64,000 nucleotides of DNA from Geothrix fuzhouensis (GCF_024609325.1 NZ_JANHMQ010000002.1:845295-909294); one strand, 5' to 3'. Positions 1 to 8,220 are shown, counted from the first letter of the stretch. Numbers and translations: made by a program. Notes: generated by a model not told the origin, from the sequence alone.

Positions 1-499
1 GTTCCTGGCGCTCGCCGGGATCCAGGACGCTCTTCCCCTTCAGTTCCTTGATGCGGGCGTCGTTTTCCTCAAGGACCTGCTTGGCCCGGGCCGCAGCCTG
101 GGTGTAGTAGGCGGCCGTCTTGGTGAATGGGTCCTGAATCGCGGCGTAACTCTCGGCGCTCATGGCCTTGGCCGCCTTCGCATAGTCCAGGGCCTTCTCC
201 CACTGGCCAGCCGCGTCGGCGGTTTCAACGGCCATCCGGTAGGCCTGGCAGATATCCATATAGACGGCACTGCTCTGGACCATCGTCTGGTTGTCGGTCT
301 TGTCGAAGACCGGCTTCGTGGCGGGGAGCAGACTCTCGGCCCGCTTCAGCGCCTCGGGGTACTGGAGGTCCGCCATCAGCTTTTCCACGGCGGGGCGCTC
401 GGCCTTCACGCGGTCCCCAAGGGACGGCGCGGGTGCCTGGGCCATCAGGGCGGCGGAAAAGAGAAGGGCGGGAAGAAGGGCTAGTGTGCGCATCAGCAT
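1..499 (-). CDS. Secreted hypothetical protein, partial (3' end beyond window edge)
   Basis: The gene runs leftward and is cut by the window edge after about 166 codons with no stop. The N-terminus looks like a signal peptide: a short basic start, then the hydrophobic stretch LALLPALLFSAALMAQ, with cleavage likely after AQA. The rest is rich in Ala, Lys, Glu and Tyr and reads as mostly helical, possibly a TPR-like periplasmic repeat protein, but I recognise no family. In-frame ATGs at 497-499 and 491-493 are both possible starts, and neither has a strong ribosome-binding site at normal spacing. Function is unknown. Confidence 0.6.
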   Translation of the reverse strand, partial: MLMRTLALLPALLFSAALMAQAPAPSLGDRVKAERPAVEKLMADLQYPEALKRAESLLPATKPVFDKTDNQTMVQSSAVYMDICQAYRMAVETADAAGQWEKALDYAKAAKAMSAESYAAIQDPFTKTAAYYTQAAARAKQVLEENDARIKELKGKSVLDPGERQE

Positions 500-674
500 G
501 ACCCAAGATGAAGGGGGGAGACCCCGGGGGGAAACCTCCATTGTTCCGAGATCTACCAAACTTGGCTAGTCCCAGGATCGGATGTCGGCTTATCCCAAGG
601 CTTCGGACTCCCGACCGCAGGGACCCGGCGAGGAGGGAACCTCGCTTGAGTGGGTCGACCCGGCCTGGCGGGCG

Positions 675-1496
675 TCAGCCAAGAGCTTCAGACATCCCCC
701 GGATCTCGGTCTTGATCCGCTCCATCTCCTCCCGCTCGATCCTCCGCGCGGGCACGCCGCCCCAGGTCTCGCCCGCCCCTACCCGGCTACCTGGCAGCAC
801 CACGCTCTCCGGCAGGATGGTGGCGCCGTCCCCGATGACGACATCGCCCATGACGCAGCAGGCCAGGCCCAGGGTGGCCCGGTTCCCCACCGTCACTGGA
901 GCGATGACCAGATTCCCCGCGCCACCATAGTGGGCGAAGATCCGCACGCTGCCGCCCAGAGCCGCGTCATCCCCGATGGTGATGAGTTGGGGATCGCTGA
1001 TGTATTCCGTGTTGATGAAGGCGTGGCGGCCAATCTTCATGCCCATGGCCTTCAGGAACCACACGCCGAAGGGAGTGAGCGTCACGAAGGGCAGGAAGGT
1101 GAACCGCACCAGGTAGAAGAGCCCGTTGTGCAGGAACCAGGGCAGAGCCTGCAGGGTGTAATAGCCACCTTTGAAAGGCTTGACGCGGGTGGGCAGCACC
1201 CAGTTGTAGATGGGGATCACCACCAGCAGCGTCAGGCCGAAGACGAAGAAGCACAGGGCCAAGGCAAAGCCGGACAGGATCCAGGGCAGGGGCCCCGGTA
1301 ATCCCGTAGACCACCGCTGGAAGATGGGCCAGGCCCACAGCGCCGGGGCCAGGGCCAAGCCCAAGGCCGTGGAGGCCAGGGTGTACATGAGCAGGACGGC
1401 CGCAGCGTAGGCGAACCGGGAAAATCGCCGCAACAAGCGGTCCAGCCCGTTCGCGGGCGGCGGATTCTTGGACTGATCCTTGGCAAAGGGCTTCAT
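675..1496 (-). CDS. Membrane-associated acyltransferase with left-handed beta-helix (hexapeptide) domain
   Basis: A 273-residue protein. Two hydrophobic blocks, roughly residues 30-60 and 68-98, look like membrane segments. The C-terminal part (from about residue 150) has the hexapeptide rhythm of left-handed beta-helix acyltransferases (IGDDAALGG, VTVGNRATLG, VVIGDGATILP, VVLPGSRVGAG). Such proteins transfer acyl groups to sugars or other acceptors. The membrane-plus-hexapeptide layout resembles the C-terminal part of Pls-type non-ribosomal peptide proteins, but the acceptor cannot be told from sequence. A MITE-like element lies just upstream of its start. Confidence 0.75.
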   Translation of the reverse strand: MKPFAKDQSKNPPPANGLDRLLRRFSRFAYAAAVLLMYTLASTALGLALAPALWAWPIFQRWSTGLPGPLPWILSGFALALCFFVFGLTLLVVIPIYNWVLPTRVKPFKGGYYTLQALPWFLHNGLFYLVRFTFLPFVTLTPFGVWFLKAMGMKIGRHAFINTEYISDPQLITIGDDAALGGSVRIFAHYGGAGNLVIAPVTVGNRATLGLACCVMGDVVIGDGATILPESVVLPGSRVGAGETWGGVPARRIEREEMERIKTEIRGMSEALG

Positions 1497-1506
1497 GCCT
1501 CCAGCC

Positions 1507-1780
1507 TAGGAGCCTGTCCAAGCATTCGAAAGCCCCGCGATGGCTCCAGGCGGGATGCGCCACAAGGAAGGGCCCGCAGAGCGATGTGGTGGCATCGTTC
1601 AAGGGCGCTGACGCCGCGGGGCGCCCGCCTGGGGCCATCCCGGAGGGCGTGTGGCGGCGCGCGTCTCGATGCGGCGTCAGGTTCGGATCGCGTAGTACCC
1701 GCTACGCTCACCTCACCTTCCTGGCCTCGCTCGCGCGGCGCCACGCGCGCGGGGCCCTCCAATCCTTGGACAGGCTCCTA
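1507..1780. mobile_element. MITE-like element, 274 bp with 16-bp perfect terminal inverted repeats
   Basis: The ends are TAGGAGCCTGTCCAAG (1507-1522) and its exact reverse complement (1765-1780). Both ends carry TA, as expected for a transposase that targets TA. Inside are further inverted repeats: CTGACGCCGC (1608-1617) with GCGGCGTCAG (1671-1680), and a short GCGTAG/CTACGC hairpin near 1690-1707. There is no credible coding sequence. It fills the spacer between the divergent acyltransferase and glycosyltransferase genes. The end sequence resembles those of IS5-type elements (from memory, not checked), so it is probably non-autonomous. Confidence 0.65.
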
Positions 1781-1806
1781 GCGGCATCGGCAGGTAGCAT
1801 GGGGGC

Positions 1807-2793
1807 ATGGATCTGGTGCTGCTCCGTCTCTCCGCCCTCGGCGACATCCTCCGTGTGCTGCCCGCCTGGGCGAACCTGCGGGAGGCCTTTCCGGAGGCAC
1901 GGTTCCGGGCCGTGGTGGAGGACCGCCACGCCTTCCTGCTGGAGCCGCTCCCGTGGCTGGAGCCGGTGGTCGTGCGGCGGAAGCGGCTCTCCAACCCCCT
2001 GACGGCCCTGCCGGAACTGCAGCGTGTGGCGGGCCTGCTCCGGGACGCCGAGGCCAGCCTGGACTTCCACGGCATCCTGAAAGCAGCCCTCATCCCACGA
2101 CTGGCAGCCATCCCCGAGCGCTGGGGGGACGGGGTCACCAAGGAGTTCGCCGGTTCGCTCCAGACCCATCCGCTGCCCTTCCGGCACCAGACCCGGTACG
2201 ACCAGGCTCTGGGGCTTGCCGAGGCCTTCGGGAGCAGTCGTGGCATCCAGGGATTGGGCCGATTCCGCCCCGTGCTGAAAGCGGTGGCCCTCCCGGAGCC
2301 CGGCCCGATCTGGCTTCAGGCCGCGAGGCCGCGAGCCGTGCTGGTGCCTGGTGCTTCCCGACGCGGCGCCATCAAACGCTGGCCCCTGCGCCACTGGATC
2401 ACCTTGGCCCGGATGCTGAAGGACCGTTGGGATTTGCGGTGGTCCCTAGGTCCTGAGGAAGAGGATCTTCGCGGTTGGTTGCCGGAGCTGACGGGGGTGC
2501 CCGCGCTCCCGCGCCTGAGTTTCTGGCAGCTGGCCGCCGCGCTCAGGCAAGCGGACCAAGTGGTTGCCCCGGACACGGGCCTGCTGCACCTGGCCGTGGT
2601 GCTTGGCGTGCCTGCCCTGGGCCTCTACGGGTCCAGCGATCCTGTGGTGGCGGGCCTGCCGCCGGGTGTGGGACAGGTCCTCCGCACGGGCATCAGCTGT
2701 TCCCCCTGCCGGGAGCGCGCCTGCCAGCGTCGGCAATGCCTGGAGGACCTGTCGCCAGAGGTGGTCGGTGCGGCGTTGCCAGAGCGTGGCTAG
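1807..2793 (+). CDS. Glycosyltransferase family 9 (heptosyltransferase-like)
   Basis: A 328-residue protein with the two-domain layout of ADP-heptose:LPS heptosyltransferases. The N-terminus (LLRLSALGDILRVLPAW) matches the family's acceptor-side motif. The C-terminal half has VLVPGASRR, the KRWPLRHW segment, and the donor-site motif VAPDTGLLHLAVVLGVPALGLYG. It likely adds heptose or a related sugar to the LPS core at the inner membrane. A Cys-rich tail (CSPCRERACQRRQC) is also seen in many family members. Its stop overlaps that of the convergent cytochrome gene in a shared CTAG. Confidence 0.88.
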   Translation: MDLVLLRLSALGDILRVLPAWANLREAFPEARFRAVVEDRHAFLLEPLPWLEPVVVRRKRLSNPLTALPELQRVAGLLRDAEASLDFHGILKAALIPRLAAIPERWGDGVTKEFAGSLQTHPLPFRHQTRYDQALGLAEAFGSSRGIQGLGRFRPVLKAVALPEPGPIWLQAARPRAVLVPGASRRGAIKRWPLRHWITLARMLKDRWDLRWSLGPEEEDLRGWLPELTGVPALPRLSFWQLAAALRQADQVVAPDTGLLHLAVVLGVPALGLYGSSDPVVAGLPPGVGQVLRTGISCSPCRERACQRRQCLEDLSPEVVGAALPERG

Positions 2794-3146
2794 CGGATGT
2801 TGAACTTGAATTTGCCCTCGTGGCACTCCAGACACTTCACCTTGGGGGGCTGGTGCTGGCGGTGGCATTCCGTGCAGGGGATCTCCCCCAAGTGGGAATC
2901 GTGGGGATTGGGCTTCACATCCTTCGTCAGGGCTTTCATGGCGGGATAGTCGCCGTGGCAGGTCATGCATGAATCTGAAGCCACAGCCTTTTTGGTGGGT
3001 TTTTCCTCATGGTGGCAGTCGAAGCAGTGGACGCCGGCCTTGACGTGATGCTCAGGCAGCTTGCGGCCACCGGCTTCCTGGGCCTGGGCTGGCACCGCCA
3101 GGAGCAGGCCGCAAAGAAGATTGGCAATGCAACGGGCAGGGGTCAT
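2790..3146 (-). CDS. Small periplasmic tetraheme cytochrome c
   Basis: A 118-residue protein with a signal peptide (cleavage likely after AQA, near residue 22) and four CxxCH haem-attachment motifs: CFDCH, CMTCH, CTECH and CLECH. Extra histidines (EHHVKAG, HHEEK, HDSHLGE, HRQHQ) can supply distal ligands, which suggests bis-His haems. Size and spacing match the small tetraheme cytochrome c3/STC-like proteins that carry electrons across the periplasm in metal-respiring and anaerobic bacteria. It diverges from the binding-protein gene at 3459, and the spacer holds a CRP/FNR-like palindrome. Confidence 0.88.
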   Translation of the reverse strand: MTPARCIANLLCGLLLAVPAQAQEAGGRKLPEHHVKAGVHCFDCHHEEKPTKKAVASDSCMTCHGDYPAMKALTKDVKPNPHDSHLGEIPCTECHRQHQPPKVKCLECHEGKFKFNIR

Positions 3147-3458
3147 GGCGATTCCTCAATTCCTGGTGGTGGCAGCCACCAGATTCCAGAGCAGGTTACA
3201 AAAGGCACGGGCCTTGTCCGAGCAGCCTGCCTGGAGTGGCCTACGAGATCCAGGCCCTGATTGGGATTTTGGCAAACGCGTGACCTCAATCACGTTTGAG
3301 TCCACTTGGACGGACCTCGAAGGTTCAGGTGTAGGATCATGACCCAGAAGGCATCTATGAAGGCATCTTTCCAGATCATTGCTAGTTAACCGATGAACTT
3401 TCAGGCGATCGACGCGGGGGCTATTCCCCCCGGCGCCCTGAATCAACAAGGGGTCCAT
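3147..3458. other. Divergent intergenic region between the cytochrome and binding-protein genes
   Basis: About 310 bases with no credible gene. It must hold the promoters of the leftward cytochrome gene and the rightward binding-protein gene. The clearest signal is the palindrome at 3279-3294, listed separately. No -35/-10 pair was convincing enough to assign. Confidence 0.5.
3279..3294. promoter_or_regulatory. CRP/FNR-like palindrome
   Basis: CGTGA-N6-TCACG, extended outward by AAA on the left and TTT on the right. The 5-6-5 layout is that of CRP-family operators (TGTGA-N6-TCACA). It sits about 130 bases upstream of the cytochrome start and 165 bases upstream of the binding-protein start, so it could control either or both. 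Confidence 0.4.
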
Positions 3459-4457
3459 ATGAGAGGGAACCGCACGCACTTCGCCGCGGGTTTGGCCGTG
3501 GTGTTGGGGATGTCCAGTTTCACGGGGCTTCATGCCCAGACCGCCCAGACGCGGGCGAAGGTGCCGACCACCATCCCCCACTACCAGCCGCAGGTTGCGG
3601 TGAAAGGCCCCATCGATCTACCGGGGGCGGACGAGCTCATGGACCTCGGCGACGAATGGTCGAGCGGATTCAAGAAGTTCCACCCTGAAGCCAACTTGAT
3701 CTACCGGTCGAAGCTCACCAAGGATGCCGTGAAGGACTTCCAGGAGGGCTCCGCCCTGCTCATCCTCGCAGACCGGGAACTCTCGCCGGAGGAGACCAAG
3801 ACCTTCCAGACCAAGTTCGGCTACATGCCGATGCGCATTCCCGTCTGTCTGGACGCCAACATTGTCTTCGTCAACAAGGCCAATCCCATCACCTCCATCT
3901 CCATGGAGCAGCTCGACGCCATCTATTCCAGGACACGCCTCGGTGGCAGCAAGGCCCCCGCAATGGTGTGGGGCGACCTGGGCGTCAGGGGCGAATGGGC
4001 CAAGCTGCCCATCGTCGCCTACGCTCGGGCGGAAGGCACGAACACCCGCACCTCGTTCGCCGCCCAGGCCATGCTCAAGGGCGAGTACCGGCCCGGCATC
4101 CAGGAGCGCGGCGATTCCTCCGCGCTGGCGGAAGCCGTTATGACAGATAGGGCGGGCATCGCCTTCGGCACGATGGCTTCCTGGTATTTCGCCAACAAGG
4201 TGCTCCCTGTGGTGCCCTATCACATCGAGGATGCCCGGTTCCCGAACCAGGAGGCCGTTACCACCAGCAAGTACCCCATGCCCCGCCTGTTCTACGCCTA
4301 CCTGAACCGGACCCCCGGCCAGCCCCTGCCCGGGCCGGTCAACGAAGTCATCCACTTCCTCCTGACCCAGGAAGGCCAGAACGCCGTGGCGGATTCGGGG
4401 CTGCTGCCCGGCCCGCCGGAGTTCATCCAGATCGCCCTGAAGCGCCTCAGCCGCTGA
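3459..4457 (+). CDS. PstS-like periplasmic substrate-binding protein
   Basis: A 332-residue protein of the PBP-like superfamily used for phosphate and related anions. The chosen ATG follows AAGGGG and begins a clear signal peptide (cleavage likely after LHAQ); an in-frame upstream start at 3393 would bury it. Typical elements are the early DLGDEW/FKKFHPEAN region, ILADRELSPEE, the domain crossover VFVNKANPITSISMEQLDAIYS, and a Ser/Thr-rich anion site near GTNTRTSF. No ABC permease or ATPase lies next to it, so it may serve a distant transporter or act as an orphan binding or sensing protein. The ligand is inferred. Confidence 0.75.
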   Translation: MRGNRTHFAAGLAVVLGMSSFTGLHAQTAQTRAKVPTTIPHYQPQVAVKGPIDLPGADELMDLGDEWSSGFKKFHPEANLIYRSKLTKDAVKDFQEGSALLILADRELSPEETKTFQTKFGYMPMRIPVCLDANIVFVNKANPITSISMEQLDAIYSRTRLGGSKAPAMVWGDLGVRGEWAKLPIVAYARAEGTNTRTSFAAQAMLKGEYRPGIQERGDSSALAEAVMTDRAGIAFGTMASWYFANKVLPVVPYHIEDARFPNQEAVTTSKYPMPRLFYAYLNRTPGQPLPGPVNEVIHFLLTQEGQNAVADSGLLPGPPEFIQIALKRLSR

Positions 4458-4462
4458 GGCCC

Positions 4463-4510
4463 TCGCGAAAAAAGGCCCTCGTGCGCAGGCACGAGGGCCT
4501 TTTTTCGCGA
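4463..4510. terminator. Bidirectional rho-independent terminator
   Basis: A 22-bp perfect stem (4463-4484 with 4489-4510) and a GCAG loop. The stem includes a run of A on one side and T on the other, so it can stop transcription from both convergent genes (binding protein and cysS). Confidence 0.85.
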
Positions 4511-4517
4511 TGAAAAA

Positions 4518-5966
4518 TCATCCTTTACGCCAGCCCACCGTGCCGTCCTTGCGGTCCTCCAGCACGATGCCCATGGCCTTGAGCTGGTCGCGCACCCGGT
4601 CGGCCTCGGCCCAGTTCTTTGCGGCTTTGGCGGCCCTCCGGGCCTCGATGAGCGCCTCCACCTCGGCGTCCAGGCTGGCCTCCTCGTGGGGCCAGGCGGC
4701 GAAGATGGTGTCGGTCTCGTTCAGGAAGGCCAGGACTGCATCACGCTCCTCCCGGGTGAGCGCCATGTGGTCATCCTGGGCGTTGAGATCGCTGATGAGG
4801 GTGAAGATCGCTGCCAGGGCCTCGGGGGTGTTGAGGTCGTCGGCCATGCCGGCCCAGAAGGCCTCGCGCGCTTGCTCCAGACGGGCCAGGGGATCGATGG
4901 CTTCCGCCCAGGGGCCGCCGCCGGCCTGGCCTTCGCCCTCCATGCGCTTGCGGAAGGCCCGGATGCGCTTGAGGGAGTTCTCGGCGGCGCGCAGGCCCTC
5001 GAAGCTGAAGTTCAGAACCTTGCGGTAGTGGTTGCTCTGGATGGCGTAGCGGAGCGCGATGGCGTCCACACCCTTGGCCACGAGGTCACGCAGGGTGAAG
5101 AAGTTCCCTAGGCTCTTGGCCATCTTCTGGCCTTCGACCATGAGGAACTCGCCGTGGACCCAGTGGTTCACCCAGCGGTGGCCCAGGCAGCCCTCGCTCT
5201 GGGCGATCTCGTTCTCGTGGTGGGGGAAGATGAGGTCCACGCCCCCGCTGTGGATGTCCACGCGCTCACCCAGCAGCTCCATGCCCATGGCGGAACACTC
5301 AATGTGCCAGCCGGGCCGGCCGGGGCCCCAGGGGCTGTCCCACCAGGGCTCGCCGGGCTTGGCGGCCTTCCACAGCACGAAGTCCGTGACGGAATCGCGT
5401 TCGTACTCGTCGGCGTCCACCGAGGCGCCCGCTTGCATGCCCTCCCGGTCCAGGTGGGCCAGGCAGCCGTACTGGGGCAGGCCAGCGATGCGGTAGTAGA
5501 CGCTGCCTTCACGGACGTAGGCCAGCCCCTTGGCCTCAAGGGCCTGGATGAGGTGGATCATCTGGGGAATGTAGGCCGTGGCTCGGGGCAGGAAGTCCGC
5601 CTGCTGGACGCCCAGCGTCTCCAGATCCTCAAGGAAGATGGCTGTGAACCGATCGGTGAGCGCCTTCATGGCCGCGTGGCGAGCCTCATTGGAGGCGTCC
5701 ATGGGGAGGGCGACCTGAGAATCCCGGATGATCTTGTCCTCGACATCCGTGATGTTCATGCAATGGCGAACGTCGTGCCCGGCGGCCTGGAAGGTGCGCT
5801 TGAGCAAGTCCTGGAAGAGGAAGGTGCGCAAATTTCCAATGTGAGCATAGTTGTAGACGGTGGGGCCACAGGTGTACAAAGAGACTGTCCCGGGTACCAC
5901 CGGCACCACCGGTTCGATCTTTCGGGTCAGGGTGTTGAAAAGGGAGATCTGCCGCCGCATCTTCAT
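4518..5966 (-). CDS. cysS: Cysteinyl-tRNA synthetase
   Basis: A 482-residue class I aminoacyl-tRNA synthetase that charges tRNA-Cys in the cytoplasm. The zinc-ligand segment CGPTVYNY (Cys33) is followed by the HIGH-type motif HIGN (42-45), a second zinc region near GWHIECSAMG with HSGGVDLIFPHHENE, and the KMSKS-type loop KMAKS. The C-terminal helical DALR-type region and the final tail DRKDGTVGWRKG are as in the family, and the length is normal. A second ATG two codons in (MKM) could also be used. Confidence 0.97.
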   Translation of the reverse strand: MKMRRQISLFNTLTRKIEPVVPVVPGTVSLYTCGPTVYNYAHIGNLRTFLFQDLLKRTFQAAGHDVRHCMNITDVEDKIIRDSQVALPMDASNEARHAAMKALTDRFTAIFLEDLETLGVQQADFLPRATAYIPQMIHLIQALEAKGLAYVREGSVYYRIAGLPQYGCLAHLDREGMQAGASVDADEYERDSVTDFVLWKAAKPGEPWWDSPWGPGRPGWHIECSAMGMELLGERVDIHSGGVDLIFPHHENEIAQSEGCLGHRWVNHWVHGEFLMVEGQKMAKSLGNFFTLRDLVAKGVDAIALRYAIQSNHYRKVLNFSFEGLRAAENSLKRIRAFRKRMEGEGQAGGGPWAEAIDPLARLEQAREAFWAGMADDLNTPEALAAIFTLISDLNAQDDHMALTREERDAVLAFLNETDTIFAAWPHEEASLDAEVEALIEARRAAKAAKNWAEADRVRDQLKAMGIVLEDRKDGTVGWRKG

Positions 5967-6017
5967 GGCTCTAGGTAACCATCTTTATCCGTTCTTCTGA
6001 AGGCTTCGTGTGTGCTT

Positions 6018-6662
6018 ATGGGCCTCTTCGGTGGAAAATCCAGGGACCAGGAGCCCATTGGGCGGGACGATCGTCTGCACCAACTAGAGGCTGAGAATCG
6101 GGCCCTCAAGAGCCGCCTAGAAGAAACCCAGGAATTGGTGCGCCACCTGGATGAAGACCGGGATCTCCTGTTGGGGGCCATTGAGCGGCTCCAACCGGGG
6201 CTTTCCCCGAAAGAACTGGGGGCGGCCCTCCTGGAGGTCTGCTTCAAGCCCCTTGGCCTGGCCTGCTTTTATGTGGCCCTGGCGGACTGGGATCGCGATC
6301 AGCTGGAGTTCGTGCTCTACCACGAAGGTGGACGGGTCCGGCAGCATCCCTCCCGGAAACTCTCCGACCGGGCCGGCCTGTCCGAGCGGGTCCTCTCCAG
6401 TCGGCGGGCGATCTACATTCGGACCCTGGAGGAAGGCTCCGCCGCCGGAAGCCTCCTGACGGCGGCAGAACAAGCCACAGGACTTATCCCCCATTCCTGG
6501 TACGGGGTGCCCCTGGGCGGCGAGCCCCGGCCAGCTGGGCTCGTGAGCTTCCAGAGCTTCCAGACTGACGCCTTCAGTGAGCGCCGCCGCCGGGTCATGG
6601 ATGCCCTGGCAGCCTTGATGTCGACCTGCATGTGTACGCAGGAGATGGTTCAGCGGCACTGA
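6018..6662 (+). CDS. GAF-domain-like protein with N-terminal coiled coil
   Basis: A 214-residue cytosolic protein. Residues about 15-50 form a Leu/Glu-rich coiled coil (DRLHQLEAENRALKSRLEE). After that comes a GAF-like fold (LGAALLEVCFKPLGLACFYVAL, then VLYHEGGRVR, GLSERVLSSRRAIYI, and WYGVPL). No output domain follows, so it may be a stand-alone ligand or redox sensor, or a partner of a kinase. ATG 6018 was chosen; a GTG two codons upstream (6012) is also in frame. It diverges from cysS with a very short spacer. Confidence 0.6.
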   Translation: MGLFGGKSRDQEPIGRDDRLHQLEAENRALKSRLEETQELVRHLDEDRDLLLGAIERLQPGLSPKELGAALLEVCFKPLGLACFYVALADWDRDQLEFVLYHEGGRVRQHPSRKLSDRAGLSERVLSSRRAIYIRTLEEGSAAGSLLTAAEQATGLIPHSWYGVPLGGEPRPAGLVSFQSFQTDAFSERRRRVMDALAALMSTCMCTQEMVQRH

Positions 6663-6670
6663 AGGGGTTG

Positions 6671-7063
6671 TCAGGTCCGTTGGACCAGGGCCAGCAGGTC
6701 GTCTGGCAGCACCCGTGCCCGGTTGTCGGAACCGGCGACCAGGTGGATGCTTTCGCCCTCGGCCAGAAGCACGCCGCCCCGCTCAATGCGGTAGCCGAAG
6801 ACGATGCGGCGGCGGCCTGTCTCCCGCAGGAAAGTCCGGACTTGCACCAGTTCGTCGTAGTAGGCCGGTGCCCGGAAGCGCACGCGGATCTCATTCACCA
6901 CGAGACGCACCCCTCGGGCTTCCCAGTCCGCGTAACTCTGGCCGAGTTCACGAAGGAAATCACTGCGGCCAAGCTCCATCCATACGGGATACGTCGCGTG
7001 GTGGACGATGCCCATGGCGTCGGTTTCGGCGTAGCGCACCCGGAGTTCAGTCAAGGATTCCAT
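6671..7063 (-). CDS. Acyl-CoA thioesterase, YbgC/FadM (4-hydroxybenzoyl-CoA thioesterase) type
   Basis: A 130-residue hotdog-fold protein. The N-terminus (RVRYAETDAMGIVHHATY) contains the catalytic Asp motif of this family, followed by WMELGRSDFLRELG and the strand VRFRAPAYYDELVQVRT. It should hydrolyse an acyl-CoA or acyl-ACP thioester in the cytoplasm; the substrate cannot be predicted. Start at ATG 7063 matches the family. An in-frame ATG at 7096 only adds residues from inserted DNA. Its first 70 or so bases are repeated just upstream at 7164-7236 (listed separately). Confidence 0.88.
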   Translation of the reverse strand: MESLTELRVRYAETDAMGIVHHATYPVWMELGRSDFLRELGQSYADWEARGVRLVVNEIRVRFRAPAYYDELVQVRTFLRETGRRRIVFGYRIERGGVLLAEGESIHLVAGSDNRARVLPDDLLALVQRT

Positions 7064-7072
7064 GGCTGGATT

Positions 7073-7163
7073 ATCCACCACTCTGACTACCCCCATATCG
7101 GACAGCGCCTCGCGCTGTCCTCCCGCTCCCGAGGCGCTGCGCTTGCGATCGCGGATGGGGCCC
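7073..7163. repeat. GC-rich palindromic insert between two copies of the thioesterase 5' end
   Basis: It contains short inverted repeats (CGGACAGCGCCTCGCGCTGTCC near 7099-7120) and GGGGCCCC next to the second copy. It separates the intact gene from its duplicated 5' end. Confidence 0.5.
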
Positions 7164-7236
7164 CGTGGTGGACGATGCCCATGGCGTCGGTTTCGGCGTA
7201 GCGCACTCGGAATTCGGTCAGCGATTCCATGGCTCC
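7164..7236 (-). pseudogene. Duplicated 5' fragment of the thioesterase gene
   Basis: About 73 bases match 6998-7070 with only a few differences and encode MESLTEFRVRYAETDAMG and the following residues through VHH, after which the reading frame runs into the GC-rich insert and stops. The fragment keeps a good ribosome-binding site (GGAG just before ATG), better than the one in front of the intact gene. It may therefore be the original start, displaced when a duplication or insertion occurred. Confidence 0.75.
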
Positions 7237-7245
7237 AGCGTACAC

Positions 7246-7272
7246 AAAGAAGCCCCGCAGGGGCGGGGCTTG
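7246..7272 (-). terminator. Rho-independent terminator of the 7298-7645 gene
   Basis: AAGCCCCGC-AGGG-GCGGGGCTT stem-loop; read on the minus strand it is followed by TTCTTTGTGT. Confidence 0.75.
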
Positions 7273-7297
7273 TGGTGCGCGCGGACCGGGCTCCCGG

Positions 7298-7645
7298 CTA
7301 CTCGATGGTGACGCGGATGTGATCGCCCTTGTCCGTGGTGACTTCCAGCAGCAGGTCGCCCGGCTTGGCGTCGGCGAGCAACTTCTGGAGCTGTTCGGGC
7401 TTTAGGCCCTTCTTCGATTCGCCGTTGATCTTGATCTCGCTCTCGCCCGCCATATCGAGGATGCCGCTGGCCAGGCTGATGGGCATGCGGATATGCACTT
7501 CGTTGGGACCATCCGCGCCCTGGCGCTTGACATGGTGATGGAAGGATTTGGAGACGATGTCCACCTTGAGGAACCGCGCGGTCTGTGCGGCCAGAGGGAG
7601 GGCGAGGCTGGCCACCAGGGCCAGCGGGATCATGATGGCGCGCAT
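7298..7645 (-). CDS. Small secreted hypothetical protein
   Basis: A 115-residue protein with an N-terminal signal peptide (MRAIMIPLALVASLALPLAAQ). The start is set by AAGGAGG about eight bases upstream. The mature part contains VDIVSKSFHHHVKRQG, then IRMPISLASGILDMAG and a Lys/Glu-rich C-terminal half ending in a small beta-rich segment. I do not recognise a family. It is expressed alone and diverges from the thioredoxin-like gene at 7813. Confidence 0.65.
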   Translation of the reverse strand: MRAIMIPLALVASLALPLAAQTARFLKVDIVSKSFHHHVKRQGADGPNEVHIRMPISLASGILDMAGESEIKINGESKKGLKPEQLQKLLADAKPGDLLLEVTTDKGDHIRVTIE

Positions 7646-7812
7646 GGGCGGCCTCCTTGGAAGGAACGGGTCGGCACTCGCCGGGTCGATAGAGATTACG
7701 GGGGGCTGATGTGGAGGATTAGCCCGGATATCCTGGAAGATGGAACGGAAAGCCGCCTGCTTCCATCCAAGGTCCAGGTGCGGCCAGTCCGCCCTCATTC
7801 CGGAGTCCCAGC

Positions 7813-8220
7813 ATGAAAGCTCTCGCCGCCCTCCTGCTCATCGCCGCGCCCCTGGTCGCCCAGGGCCCTGTGAAGTGGGAGCACAATTACCAGACCGCCC
7901 TCAAGCGCGCCAAGGCCGAAAAGAAGGTCATCTTCATGGACCTCTGGACCGAGTGGTGCCCGCCATGCCAGTACCTGCAGAAGAATGTCTTCCCCAGCGC
8001 CGAGGGCCAGGCCGCCCTGGCCAAAGTGGTGCCCTTCTCTGCCCTCGTGGAAAAGCGGGACCGCACGCCCCTGCCCGAGGGGAAGAAGCTGGCTGACAAG
8101 TTCGGCCTCGAAGCCTTCCCGACCATGGTGATCCTGGACGCCAACGGAAAAGAAGTTCGCCGCCAGGTGGGTGCTTTCCGCACCGGCGCTGAGTTCGCGA
8201 CGTGGCTGGGGGCGAAATAG
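7813..8220 (+). CDS. Periplasmic thioredoxin-fold protein
   Basis: A 135-residue exported protein: signal peptide (cleavage likely after VAQ, residue 17), then a thioredoxin fold with the redox motif WCPPC (Trp48, Cys49, Cys52) and the cis-proline segment AFPTMVILD. It resembles the C-terminal domain of DsbD and thiol:disulfide interchange proteins more than cytoplasmic thioredoxin. It probably reduces or shuffles disulfides in the periplasm, possibly for c-type cytochrome maturation. No dedicated partner gene is adjacent. Confidence 0.82.
   Translation: MKALAALLLIAAPLVAQGPVKWEHNYQTALKRAKAEKKVIFMDLWTEWCPPCQYLQKNVFPSAEGQAALAKVVPFSALVEKRDRTPLPEGKKLADKFGLEAFPTMVILDANGKEVRRQVGAFRTGAEFATWLGAK

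Noticed and set aside
1507..1780. Small protein-coding gene inside the inverted-repeat element
   Set aside because: Open frames there are Arg/Pro/Ala-rich translations of structured DNA with no start signals or family match.
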